Positions 1 to 11,094 of a stretch of 64,000 bases of DNA are shown one piece after another. The notes under the pieces are model-generated. The model did no database searches, was not told where the DNA came from, and saw only the letters and a list, made by a program, of their open reading frames with translations. Every line of letters begins with the position of its first letter. Positions within the stretch are counted from its first letter, which is position 1. The position numbers were made by a program, and so were the translations under genes. The DNA comes from Rhabdophis nuchalis (taxonomy: Eukaryota; Chordata; Lepidosauria; Squamata; Natricidae): NCBI GenBank assembly GCA_039707465.1, contig CM077644.1:196637962-196701961 (forward strand). The letters are read 5' to 3'.

Positions 1-127
1 TGAGCCAAAGGACAGAAAAAGAAAGCAGTATGCTTCCTCCCTTAATTGGGGCTTACCAGGGTGTTGTAACACAAGCATATATATGATCAGCTCAAAAAAC
101 CTAGCATATATACATATACATATATAC

Positions 128-258
128 GGCATTGCTGGCTTCGGGGATTTTCCCGTGTATATAGCATGGAGATGTTATTGCAACGTTTCGACAAGATCTC
201 ACTTGTCATCATCAGGCAGGCTTATATACACGGGAAAATCCCCGAAGCCAGCAATGCC
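128..258. repeat. Palindrome with 36-bp arms
   Basis: Arms 128-163 and 223-258 are exact inverted copies (GGCATTGCTGGCTTCGGGGA...). The 59-base loop contains CGTTTCGACAAGATC and CATCATCAGGCAGG. Just outside lies ACACCCGTGAAAATCTACG, a motif shared with the larger palindrome at 39925-40160, so both are probably members of one foldback element family. Confidence 0.75.
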
Positions 259-291
259 AGCATACCTACACCCGTGAAAATCTACGAAAAC

Positions 292-360
292 AAATACATA
301 TATACATATATACATATATACATATACATATATTGATCAGCTCATATATATATATATTGA
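292..360. repeat. AT-rich microsatellite (TATACA/TATA)
   Basis: Runs of TATACATA pass into pure TA, with one embedded TTGATCAGCTCA. It is low-complexity DNA with no coding potential. Confidence 0.7.
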
Positions 361-549
361 TCAGCTCAAAAACATAACACACATATAAAAAAAAATTACA
401 CAACAGAATTCATGGCTTTCTGTCTAGATGGTCTCTGGTGATGAGCCGAAAGGCAGAAAAGGAAAAGCAGTGTGCTTCCTCCCTTAATTGGGGTCCTAAC
501 ACGGTGTTGTGGAAACAATTATATATAACTATCCTCCTGTCTCAGCTGA

Positions 550-692
550 CAAGAACAGAACCTAGCTGGCTTAATGGCAAGGCTCTCGCCTGGCATGTAA
601 TACAGCCCCAGTTCGAATCCCAGTAAGGGTATGGCTAGCTGATGAGAGCTAAAAAGCTCGAAATAGATCTATCCTAGTCTCCCTGACTTATT
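550..692 (+). mobile_element. tRNA-derived SINE, partial
   Basis: GGCTTAATGGCAAGGCTCTC looks like a pol III A box and CAGTTCGAATCCCAGT like a B box, about 40 bases apart. A non-tRNA body with GATGAGAGCTAAAAAGCTCG follows. The body recurs at 48852-48935. Degenerate boxes and the trailing body make this a SINE rather than a tRNA gene. Confidence 0.6.
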
Positions 693-1088
693 TATTGATC
701 AGCTCAAAAACTTAACACACATATAAAAAAAATTACACAACGGAATTCATGGCTTTCTGTCTAGATGGTCTCTGGTGATGAGCTGAAAGGCAGAAAAGGA
801 AAAGCAGTGTGCTTCCAAATTATTAAGTAGTAGAAAAAGCTAATCTGTGCTTACTTTATCCTTGATACATTGGGCTTAAAAGTAAGGAAAATAGCCAGTG
901 AGAATGAGCGGCCATTGATAACAACATACTGAATTTGGATGTAGCATTGCTATGAGTTAATTCCTCAGTCAGTCAAGATGTTTCATCTAGTATTTCTCAG
1001 TACAATTGGCACAGTTGTTTAATGCTACATATTAATTTGTCTAGCTGATCTCTATAACTATACATTAATGAACCACCAAGTCCTAGTG

Positions 1089-1217
1089 CTGTCAAACGTC
1101 AGCCCACACACCGGATGCATCATGTTCTGGCAACCCCCACGCCCGGTTTTGCAAAGGAGGAAAAAGTAACAATATGTCATATGACAACACCATGATGACA
1201 CATGTTTGACACCCCTC
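1089..1217. mobile_element. Short hAT MITE with 8-bp target duplication
   Basis: Terminal motifs CTGTCAAAC and GTTTGACACCCCTC are inverted copies, related to the CAGGGGTGTCAAAC ends of reptile hAT MITEs. Both sides carry TCCTAGTG (1081-1088 and 1218-1225), a perfect 8-bp duplication as expected of hAT. There is no transposase. Confidence 0.7.
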
Positions 1218-1225
1218 TCCTAGTG

Positions 1226-3355
1226 GGAGCAATTCCAGAGTTCTGAAAGAATTTAAATGTGAAATTACTAATTGGAAATAGGAAAAATATGAAACGTGTT
1301 CCTTATTGCCAGAGGACAGGAAGAAAGCCAATCTTACACCAGAGCTGGGGAAATAGGTGAAATTATAGCCTGGTTTGGTTAATATTTGTTCAAGGCAAGG
1401 GGATATAAATGATAATCAAGAAAAATAAGGAAGTTTGATAAAGTCACTAAAGACAAATTTATCAATACAATATCTCTCCAAATGCCAGTCCTAGGAGAAT
1501 AATATGTTTCCATCTCCCACTTGTGAAATATTAGAAGCATCTGGCTAGCCATTGTGAGAAAGAGTGCAGGGTCTACTCTTGTGTTCTTAAGACTCAAAGT
1601 CCTATTTCATATCTGGTGATATGAATGTAGACACAATGTGATGCCAATGTAGACACAAAGAGTATGAAGGCCCAGTAATTCTTCTCCAAAATTGAAATTA
1701 CACATTGATCCACTGAAGTTGTAACTTCAGTTGATTTGTTTGTCTGAATAGTTATGCAATAAGAAGAGTTACAATTGCACCAAATAAATCATAAAAAGCT
1801 AATATCTGAAGCAGGATAAGTAGACTCTTACTTTATGATGATTTATATTATCGAAAAAAGGCTTAAATTGAGTTTTGAAATTAATATATTTCTTGAATTA
1901 GTAAGTTTTGTTGTTTTAACAAATGAAACATACTATTTGCAAATAAATGCAGGTAGTCCTCACTTAATTATGGTAACTAGGGTAATTGGGACTGGAAACA
2001 AGTTCACTAAACAACATGATAACTAGCAGTTGCATCAATAGGTCCCATGCAGTCAGTTTCCAGTGATCACATGATTGTCATTTATAACCACCTGCGGTTT
2101 CTCATTGACTCTGTTTCTCATAAGCCAGAAATGAAGGTCACAAATAGCAATCATGTGATCAAAAGATGATGTGAACATTGTAATTGAAAGTCAATGTCAA
2201 AATGCTCAAACTGCAATCATATAACCAGGGAGATGTTGTGATAGCCACAACTATGAGGAATGGTTGTAAGTCATCTCATTCAGTAATTGAATGAATGGCT
2301 ACTGAAGGAGAACTACTTGTACAACCTTTATACAACTGAGTACTATCATGCAGCCCACGTATATTTTCCATGTCTATTTTGAGACAAGAGAAAAGTTTCA
2401 TTTTGGCATTCAATGTATTTTGCAAATATGCTTAGCTCCGTCGCACATTTTAAAAGTTGACACTACAATCCTATGCACATTGGTTTCAGAGCAAACGTTA
2501 TTTAACCAACTGAAATTTAATTCTCTGTGACCATGCACAAAATCTGTATAATCATTCAGAAGTTCCCAGAAGAAAGGGTTATTTGAGGTTTTATAATCTA
2601 CTAGGAAGGAATATCCATATTGCTTGTCACAAATAAAATTAATAATTTTAAATAAGTCCATAATTAATTTTATTTTTTATCAAATAGCATAATTCATAAA
2701 AAACAAAGTCTATGGCATAAAAAACTATTAAAAGAACTGCCATCAATCCTTAAGAGTTCATTCAGAAAAGCTGCATACTGATAAAAACTAATTTAAATTT
2801 TTAATATCATTTTTCTTGAAGTTTAAAAATACAAAGGAAAACCAATACAAACTGAGAAAATATATACATTAAAAAAGTAAAAAGTGCAGAAGAAAAAAGA
2901 TGTGAGTGAGAAGAGGGAAAAGAACTTTCCTCTTCATCAAGACAAGTACACAAAATTTCAATAACATCACTTTTTGTGTTATTTCAGTCCTTTTCATTCT
3001 ATTGCTCATCTTTTATCTATTAGCAAATAATAAAGCCTCATCATTCAATCTTAATCAGCAAAAGTCCATTAAGAGTTACAAGAATTATATATTTTAACCT
3101 TAAACAGGTAAATCAATCTCAAATTCCTTTACTTTACTTTACTTTACAAAGTAACTTAACATTTTCTCTAGAAATAATAATAATAAAAAATCTTCTCATG
3201 TCTTTATCTTATATCCATCTTCATTCAATCCTGGTCAAATACAACCCATTAAAAAGCTGGTAGGAGAAAAAAAAAACACCATACGTTTCAGCTTTGATTG
3301 AATGAGCCAATTTCATAAATCCTTTTGCTTTTAAAAGTTATAATGATTATTCTTT
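1226..3355. other. FER intron, no gene seen
   Basis: AT-rich non-coding sequence, mostly anonymous. From 1950 to about 2275 it holds a degraded copy of the CAGGTAGTCCTC MITE, listed separately. Short open frames here have no recognisable domain. Confidence 0.5.
1950..2275 (+). mobile_element. Degraded CAGGTAGTCCTC-family MITE
   Basis: It begins CAGGTAGTCCTCACTTAA and contains TTCACTAAACAACATGATAA and later GGTTGTAAGTCATC, the two terminal themes of a family whose clean copies are at 16251-16705 and 43394-43777. It is non-coding. Confidence 0.5.
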
Positions 3356-3357
3356 TA

Positions 3358-3485
3358 AGTCTTGGAAGTCTTTAAAAAGATGTTAGACAGCCATTTGTCT
3401 GAAATGGTATAAGATTCCTGCCCATGCAGGGGGTTGGACTAGAAGACCTACAAGGTCCCTTCCAACTCTGCTATTGTAAGTATTG
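3358..3485 (+). mobile_element. CR1 LINE 3' end fragment
   Basis: TTAAAAAGATGTTAGACAGC, GGTTGGACTAGAAGACCTAC and CCTTCCAACTCTGCTATTGT are the diagnostic 3' UTR of reptile CR1 elements. It is severely 5'-truncated. Confidence 0.8.
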
Positions 3486-6400
3486 TCCCAAAATCTCTTT
3501 TGTAAATACAAAATAAGTTATCCAAGTCACTCTTCTGATTTAAGTGTCAGCTATTAAAACATCAGCCATTTCATTTGTAATTACTTTTGTCAATATTATT
3601 CGTATCCTGTCAATTTTAAATCCATATCCAAAACAGTCTGATTTTCAGTTGTATCATTTTCTGTCTCCTCTTTTGGACTTTATAGCTATAGCCAATTTTA
3701 TGAGAAAGTTATGAGTTCATTGTTTCCATGCAACCCTGAATTCTTCTAGAATTAAAATACTTTTTTTGTAGTCCATATTATTGAGTTTTCTCCTTCAATT
3801 ATAATCTTCCGTTCTTTCTGGTTGTTTCTAGTAACCAGACTTCAATGTCTTCTGCTACTATGTTTTTTTCTAATCCACAACATTTCTCCACAGAAAGGAT
3901 TCTTATACTTAAATTTAAAATCTTCATATATTTTGGTAATATTTTAAAGGAACTGCAGAAAGTATTCTTATAATTATTTCAAACTCTGAACTGCCTGAAA
4001 AAAGCAAGGGACATTGTGTGGTGGGTTATTAGCCTCAAGGTACAGCATGTTAAGAGTCACAGGCTGTATCCTACAGAAATTACATATGCTCCATCTGACA
4101 ATCTGCCAATGTTGAGTGCACGTGGGTAACCATGATAGCCCTGGGTGGTTTCCGAAATGCTTTTAAAGAGTTTCCCGTTTTGTCTGTTGGCAATATTGTA
4201 CTGTTGAAGCTCTGTCTGATTTATGGAATAAAAAGAAAGCTTGTTGCACTACTCTTCCAAAGTACTATTGATCTGTAAAGCACTAAGCAGCTTAAGACAT
4301 GACTTTCTGTGTGACCACTTCTCTTTATACAAATCTGTCTTTAACTTCTAAAGATATCCTTCTGTGAAAGACTTGCCTATCTGGCAAACAGGAGAGAGTA
4401 TTCTCCTTGTTGTTCCCAGGAGATAAGATGTTCTCCCTCTGGAGAGAAGTATACTGTATTCAGAAAGTTTGTAAAGAAGCTTTACTTCTTTACAAATGTG
4501 GCGTTATCATATTTTAACTTCTTAATTGATTTAGTTTAGGTAGTATGTGCAGTAATTTCTAAGCATTTCCATGTTAAAGAACTTATTAATTGCTCTGCTT
4601 TTCTGAATTAAAAGATAAAAATAAAAAAATAAAAAAATAAAATATATATTTCAAGGTAATATAAAGTATTTTGAATGCAATGACACATACAGGGGGTGGA
4701 GTTTGGAACTTTCTCCCAGCCCTTGCCCAACTCCCTATCATGCAACTCAGAGGGAAATATATTTGTAGAATTTTATTCTGTGTAATCATTGGCCAAATAT
4801 AACTGTGATCTTCATAACAAGCACCATTAAAATTAACTCTGAAATAATGCACCAACTGATAAAGCAATGTCATGGGAAATTCTGTAGCACATCAAATGCC
4901 ACATCTGCACACTTGCTAGGACATAGGATACAAAACAGAGATGAAGGGAAATCAGCATTCTTCACATTTTTCTCTTTTTCTCCTTCTCTCCTGACTGATC
5001 ATAAATTGAACAAAAAACCAGAGAAGTTCAGAGCTTGGGAGTATGCCAGAAAATAAAGAACCTTGGATCTTTACTGAACTAGTTTCTCACACACTTCTGG
5101 AATACTTAAATTTGAATCCCTACTGGTATGAGAATACAGCTAGTGTGGGCTTTCCACCACTGTACAGTATGATAGTTAATTTTCCTCTACCAGAAGTGGA
5201 ACAGCTTTATCACATTCTATGGTGTCTTATTCACTTGTCAGAAAATATTGAAATTTTTTTTTCTAAGCTCTAAAGATTTGCAGGCAATCTTCTGGGTTGT
5301 CTGAAAAGGAGCCAGATATGCTATCAGGACAACTGTAAGTGATAATGTTTCAATTCTAGCCTTATTATACCATAGCCAAGCTGTGTTAATAATTTGGTCA
5401 CATAATTGTGGTTTAATATAACAACAAGGAGAGGGTAGATTGATATATGTTAGCAGAACTCAGAGGATTAATGGGGATTTGCATTGTGCTCTACTGGAAG
5501 AATTCAAAAGATTAATAAGGATTTCCAATTCCTAATTACTACATTGGAAAAAAACAGAAGTTCTTTTTTCTTTTCAGTTGAAATAGGGCTACTAAATTTT
5601 CAAATGAAGAAAACACAAGTTGGTTTGCAGATAAGATTTATGCACAAAGCAGTGTTGTGCAGGGTCCAATTCTGTGTTTAAAAAAGAAAATAAAAAAAAT
5701 AATTGAAATTGTGCTCTGAGCCATTTTGCTCACAAATTCTTTGGTTACAATGTAAGCCATTATTTTTATCTGGCATTTCCTGTGATATTTTATAAGGAGA
5801 TTCTGTTCACAGATAATTTTTGTTCTATAAACCATTTTGTGAATAAATGCATTTAATTTCCCCCCAAAAAATCAAGGGTTTAAGCTGGCAACGAGCTCCA
5901 TCTGCTGGTGAACTGTTATAAACAGAATGTTACCTAGCATTGTCCATTTAAGCTTGAGATTTTTACCTTTTTATAATACCAAGCTGATACAGATGCAATG
6001 GACATAGCTGTTTGCAGTAGATAAGTATTAAAACTGAAGCAGTAATAATTTTGGATATACTTTTACAATGTTTCCTTCTATATACTGTGTATATTAAAGC
6101 CTTTGTGGTTATTTATGGTGTCACCAGACTGACCTGGTAACCTCAATTTTTTCTTATGTCCCCTGGCTTTGTCTCCTCTAGCCGAGGATTAATGATACCT
6201 TATCCTACTATTCCTGTACCACACAATATCAACTAGCTTCAAACTGAGGGTCAAATCAGAGCAATTCATGAGTATGCTAGCATCATTCTAATGCCCTAGC
6301 AAGATTTCCTTTCCATGAAGGTATGCTACTGGTATGGAAGGTATGGAAAGGCGTTTTTGACAGTATTTATGTTTTAAGGAAAAAGGTAATGTTTATAATA

Positions 6401-6599
6401 GAGAATCATAGTTACCCTGAAAAAGTATAAAGCAGCATATTCATCCACGTCTTCTACATATAACTTAACCATAGCTTATCAGTGTGAAGCTGGCTATTCT
6501 GTAGCATCACTTTTTAAAATTGTTTGCGTACTTCATAAAAAGTATTTCTTCATTCCCAGGAGATACTTAAATCCCAATTTGGGGGGAAATGAGGAATTT
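3486..6599. other. FER intron, anonymous
   Basis: AT-rich sequence without recognised exon, RNA gene or clear repeat. Short open frames on both strands (for example near 4805-5273) show no known domain and no splice-consistent neighbours. Confidence 0.45.
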
Positions 6600-6958
6600 C
6601 ATTCTATCTCTCCCCAGTTGTTTCTACCCATACTACCCAATCTGACAGGAGAGACATGCTCCAAGTCACATTAGCTAAGGAGCATTGGCCCAGAGGTCTC
6701 TTTTCTGCTTTCATGCTTGGCATCTGAAGCATTATCCTTCTAGAGATCTGACTAGCCATAAACCCCACTGGCCTTTGGTAAGGCCTTAAAGTCCTGATTC
6801 TGTGCTTGGCCCCAGGACCTAAGTGTGTGAAAGAGGCCATCTCCTAGCATGACAGTAGTTGTTCTGTTATTTCTTAGCTGCTATATATTTTAATTTTTGT
6901 ATACATTTATTTTTACTTTTGCTTTAATATTGTTAGTTGCCCCAGCACATTTATGGAA
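6600..6958 (+). mobile_element. Old LINE 3' end (L2/CR1 type), probable
   Basis: CTTTGGTAAGGCCTTAAAGTCC resembles the C-terminal coding region of L2-like LINEs. A T-rich tail with TTAGTTGCCCCAGCAC resembles their 3' UTR. It is much diverged and no intact frame remains. Confidence 0.4.
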
Positions 6959-6973
6959 ATGAGCAGTCATATA

Positions 6974-7155
6974 CCATGTTTCCCCGAAAATAAGACAGGG
7001 TCTTATTTTCTTTTGACCCCGGAAATAAGCACTTGGCCTTATTTTCGGGGAGGTCTTATTATTTTTGAGGTGCAGGAGGCAGCAAGAGTAGTCACCTCAT
7101 GGCTGCTGCTGGGTTGCAATATTTTTGGAGAGGGCTTATTTTCAGGGAAACAGGG
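6974..7155. mobile_element. TA-flanked MITE, GTTTCCCCGAAAATAAGAC family
   Basis: The left end CCATGTTTCCCCGAAAATAA and right end GGCTTATTTTCAGGGAAACA are inverted copies. TA dinucleotides flank both sides (6972-6973, 7156-7157), as for Tc1/mariner-type insertions. A second member is at 63442-63695. There is no transposase. Confidence 0.75.
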
Positions 7156-7157
7156 TA

Positions 7158-8715
7158 AATTGTACATTTTTTCTTTGCTCTCTGGATTTTTTGTGTAATT
7201 GTTGTAATATTTTAAATATGAATTCATTTCCATAAGGGGAAATAAAGAGAAAAATCAGGGTTTTAGCAAGGGTCTTACATTTTAATTTTATTATTCAATC
7301 AAAATATAGCAGCAGTTATAAATATATAAAAATACTTTTCCCTATAGAGCTTTTGCCCTGAAGGTTAATAAATGTTAACTGCACTGAATATTTTACAAGA
7401 GAAAAGGTCAGTTCAAACTCTTCACAAAATTTATTTTATCTGAAACTAAACCTCCTCCAAGGAGCTCAAGGTGGCATGCAAAAGGTTGTATCCAATGGGA
7501 GAAGGTATAAGGTCAGACCGTTCCATCAATGGAACCAATTTCTGATGTCCATTATTCTTTGCAGCAAATCTGGAAAGTGTATGAGATATTAAATGGCAGG
7601 TTCCATTAATGTTCAAAGTTGCCTACAAAGCTGTACCATAATATTATTTCTACCACCCTGTAAAATATTAGTCTTTACATATAGTACTCAGAGTAATTGG
7701 GATCTTGCAGTCCCAGGTACCTTCATTAACCAAATCCCATGGTTGTTAGCAACATGACTTTCTGCTGGCTTCCCACAACCAAAGTCAATGGGGATGCTGG
7801 CACAAGGCTGCAAGTACCAGATGATCAAACGGGGTGGCTGTTAAATGGGAGAGGGGACAAGGGAATGCATGGGGGAGGCAAAATGAGAGTGCACAAGGAG
7901 TGCACAGGTGTGGCAAAGGTCAGGGAAGGCACATGAGAGAATATGCAAGAGGCATGGTATGGTTGGGTACAGTGTGATGTGCACAAAAATCTCAGCATAA
8001 AAAGCACTGCCTGAGAGATTGATTTTGCCCTATTGGGGGACCCTCTCTCCTAAGCAACATTTCTGCTCTCAAAGAGGCCTAGTAAAAAGAGGCCTAGTCT
8101 GTCCTGAAATCCAAGTAGGATTTTAACAGAGGGCATTTGCAGCATGGGATGTTTGCAGCCAGCCTCCCAGAAGACCTTCATTTCTAGGACTGACTCCTAA
8201 TGCCCAATGCCAAATTGTCCAACTGTAAATTAATTTGACGGCAACCCGTAAAATTAACAGCAATCATGGATTTTGTGCAGTGCTAAACTGAACAGGTATT
8301 AATTACACCCATTTTTGGAGAAAGGGGACAATTACAATTAAACCTTTATTGTTAAGGAGGGAAATTAAATCTTTTTGGGAGAAAGACATGCTTTTATGCA
8401 CAAAGTTCTCTGGAGTCCAGAGCGGGTAGACCACCTCAAGCCTGGAAATGGACTACCTGTCTGCTGTCCCAGGCAAAAGGTACAAGCTTGCTGCCTCAGC
8501 TTAACTGCAGCAGAGATGAAAGCTTGCCATTGTTACAGCACGGAGTGATAAAGAATTCCTGACAGTTTTTTCTTAAAAAATAAAAAAGAGCGAGACTGAA
8601 CTCTTTTGAGTAACATAGCTAGTATACATAACTATATTAACCTAACAGAAAAAAAGAAGAATTGGGCTCTAAATTTGAGAAATGTGTGGTAATAACCAAG
8701 TAAACAGAGAGGGGG
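7158..8715. other. FER intron, anonymous
   Basis: No gene is recognised. GAGCTCAAGGTGGCATGCA near 7461 (recurring diverged near 36880) suggests the tail of an old SINE. The rest is anonymous. Confidence 0.4.
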
Positions 8716-9224
8716 GAAACATTATACAATACAATAGCAGAGTTGGGAGGTCTTCTAGTCCAACCCGCTGCCTAGGCAGGAAACCCTGTACCGTTTCAGA
8801 CAAATAGCTATCCAACATTTCTTAAAGGCTTCCAGTGTTGGGGCATTCACAACTTCTGGAGACAAGCTGTTCTACTGATTAATTGTTCCAACTGTCAGGA
8901 AATTTCTCCTCAGTTCTAAGTTGCTTCTCTCCTTGATTAGTTTCCATCCATTGCTTCTTGTTCTATCCTCAGGTGCCTTGGAGAATAGCTTGACTCACTC
9001 TTCTTGGTGGCAAACCCTGAGATATTGGAATACTGCTATCATGTCTCCCCTACTCCTTCTTTTCATTAAACTACATATACCCAGTTCCTGCAACCGTTCT
9101 TCATACGTTTTAGTCTCCAGTCCCCTAATCATCTTTGTTGCTCTTCTCTGCATTCTTTCTAGAGTCTCCACATCCTTTCTACATCGTGGTGACCAAAACT
9201 GAATGCAATATTCCAAGTGTGACC

Positions 9225-11090
9225 TTACCAGACATTATAAAGTGGTATTAACATTTCCCGTGATCTTGATTCTATCCCTCTGTTTATGTAGCCTAGAACT
9301 GTATTGGCTTTTTTGGTAGCTGCTGCACACTGCTGGCTCATATTTAAATGGTTGTCCACTAGGACATGTTCACATTCGTCAAGATCCTTCTGTATCTTAA
9401 GCCTATCTTCTGGAGTGTTGGCTATCCCTGACAGTTTGGTGTCATCTGCAAATTTGATGAGTTCCCCATTTATTCCCTCATCCAAATCATTGATGAAGAT
9501 GTTGAAGAGTACTGGGCCTAAAACAGAACCTTGGGGTACTCCACTGCATACTTCCTTCCATGTAGATGCAGTTCCATTGAGGACTACACCTTGAGTGCGG
9601 TTGGTCAGCCAGTCACGAATCCATCTGGTGGCGATGCTGTCTAACCCACATTCTTCTACTTTATCTAGTAATAGATTATGGTCTATCTTATCAATGCCTT
9701 ACTGAAGTCCAAGTAAACTATATCGACGGCATTCCTCTGGTCCACATTTTGTCACTTTGTCAAAGAATGCAATAAGATTAGTCTGGCATGATCTGTTTTT
9801 GACAAACCCATGTTGGCTTTTGGCTATTACTTTGTTTACTTCAAGGTGCTCACTAATTCATTGCTTGATTATCTTTTCCAGAATCTTTCCTGGTATTGAG
9901 GTCAGGCTGATAGGTCTGTAGTTTCCTGGATCTATTTTTTTCCCTTTTTTGAAGATGGGAACCATATCAGCTCCTTTTCTGGCAGTTTCCCAGTGTTCCA
10001 GGATCTCTGAAAGATATAGTTCAGTGGTTCTGAGATCTCGTCTGCCAGTTCTTTCAGAAACCTGAGGTGTAATCCATCTGGTCCTGGTGAATTGAACTCG
10101 TCTAGGGTAGACAGGTGCTCACTTACCATTTTCTTCCCTATTTCAACTTGTGTTCCTAATCTGATTTTTCTGGTGCTGTTTTTGATAGGTCAGACTGTTT
10201 TATCCCTTTATATAAAGACAGATGCAAAAAAATGAGTTAAATAGTTCTGCTTTCTCCCTGTTGCTTGTCACCTTCTTGCCACTTTCTCCCAGCAATGGAC
10301 CAATTGTTTCCTTAACTCTTTTCTTGTTTTTAACGTGTTGGAAGAAGCTTTTTTTGTTATTTTTTACTTTTGTGGCAAGCCTCTCTTCATTGTGAGTGTT
10401 AGCTTTCCTCACTTTATCTTTACAGGCTCGGGCTATCTGCTGATATTCTGCCTTAGTTATGTCGCCCTCTTTACACTTTTTATACTTATCTTTTTTGTCT
10501 TTCAATTTGTCAGAGAGTTCTTTATGCAGCCATGTTGGTTTTTTTGGGGAGCTGTTATTTTTCTTCTTCATTGGTATTGTGCTAGACTGGGCTTTTGTAA
10601 TCTCATGTTTCAAAATTTCCCAAGCTTCTTGAATTGTTTTCCCCTTGAGGATTCTCATCCATGGATTTCTTCCCACGCTCTCTCTAAGTTTATTGAAATT
10701 AGCTCTCTTAAAGTCCAAGACTCTAGTTTGACTTTGTTCTACTACTTGCGTTTGTATAATGTTGAATTTCAATATTGCATGGTCACTTGCCCCCAGAGTT
10801 CCTGTGGCTTCAAAATCTTCTATCATTTCCTCTCTGGTAGTGAGAATTAAGTCCAATATGGCTGATCCCCTTGTTCCCTTCTCTACTTTTTGGGAAACAA
10901 AGTTGTCTCTTAGGTTCGTTAGGAACCTGTTGGATCTTCCACTTGGTGTAGAGTTTGTTTCTCAGTTGATGTCAGGGGAGTTAAAATCCCCCATTACTAT
11001 TGTGGTGTGCTTCCTACATACCTTAGTTAGCTGACTAGCAAAAAGTTCATCTACTTCCTCTGCTTGGTTGGGTGACCTGTAGTATAGATA
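9225..11090 (-). pseudogene. CR1 endonuclease/reverse transcriptase remnant
   Basis: The best preserved block is the 218-codon frame at 10856-10200, the region between endonuclease and RT, starting MDLILTTREEM and containing LGASDHAIL. The RT fingers (10129-9932) and the FADDTKL palm (9485-9225) are in separate frames, so at least two frame breaks exist. No functional polymerase can be read through. Confidence 0.8.
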
Positions 11091-11094
11091 GTAG

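Larger units (their letters stand above)
1..816. repeat. Three copies of a repeated unit around a SINE and palindrome
   Basis: A unit beginning near TTGATCAGCTCAAAAAC and ending near GCAGTGTGCTTCC occurs at 357-483 and again at 695-816, 338 bases apart, with few differences. Its end portion, with the CTCCCTTAATTGGGG extension, also opens the window at 1-110. The three copies are separated by a palindrome (128-258), an AT microsatellite (292-360) and a SINE-like sequence (about 550-690). This is segmental tandem duplication of non-coding DNA; no gene is seen. Confidence 0.7.

Noticed and set aside
550..692. A tRNA gene from A/B-box-like motifs
   Set aside because: The cloverleaf is not restored and the motif continues into a repeated body present elsewhere; best read as a SINE.
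10335..10850. A 171-codon Phe-rich plus frame
   Set aside because: It is the antisense of the CR1 coding region at 10856-10200.
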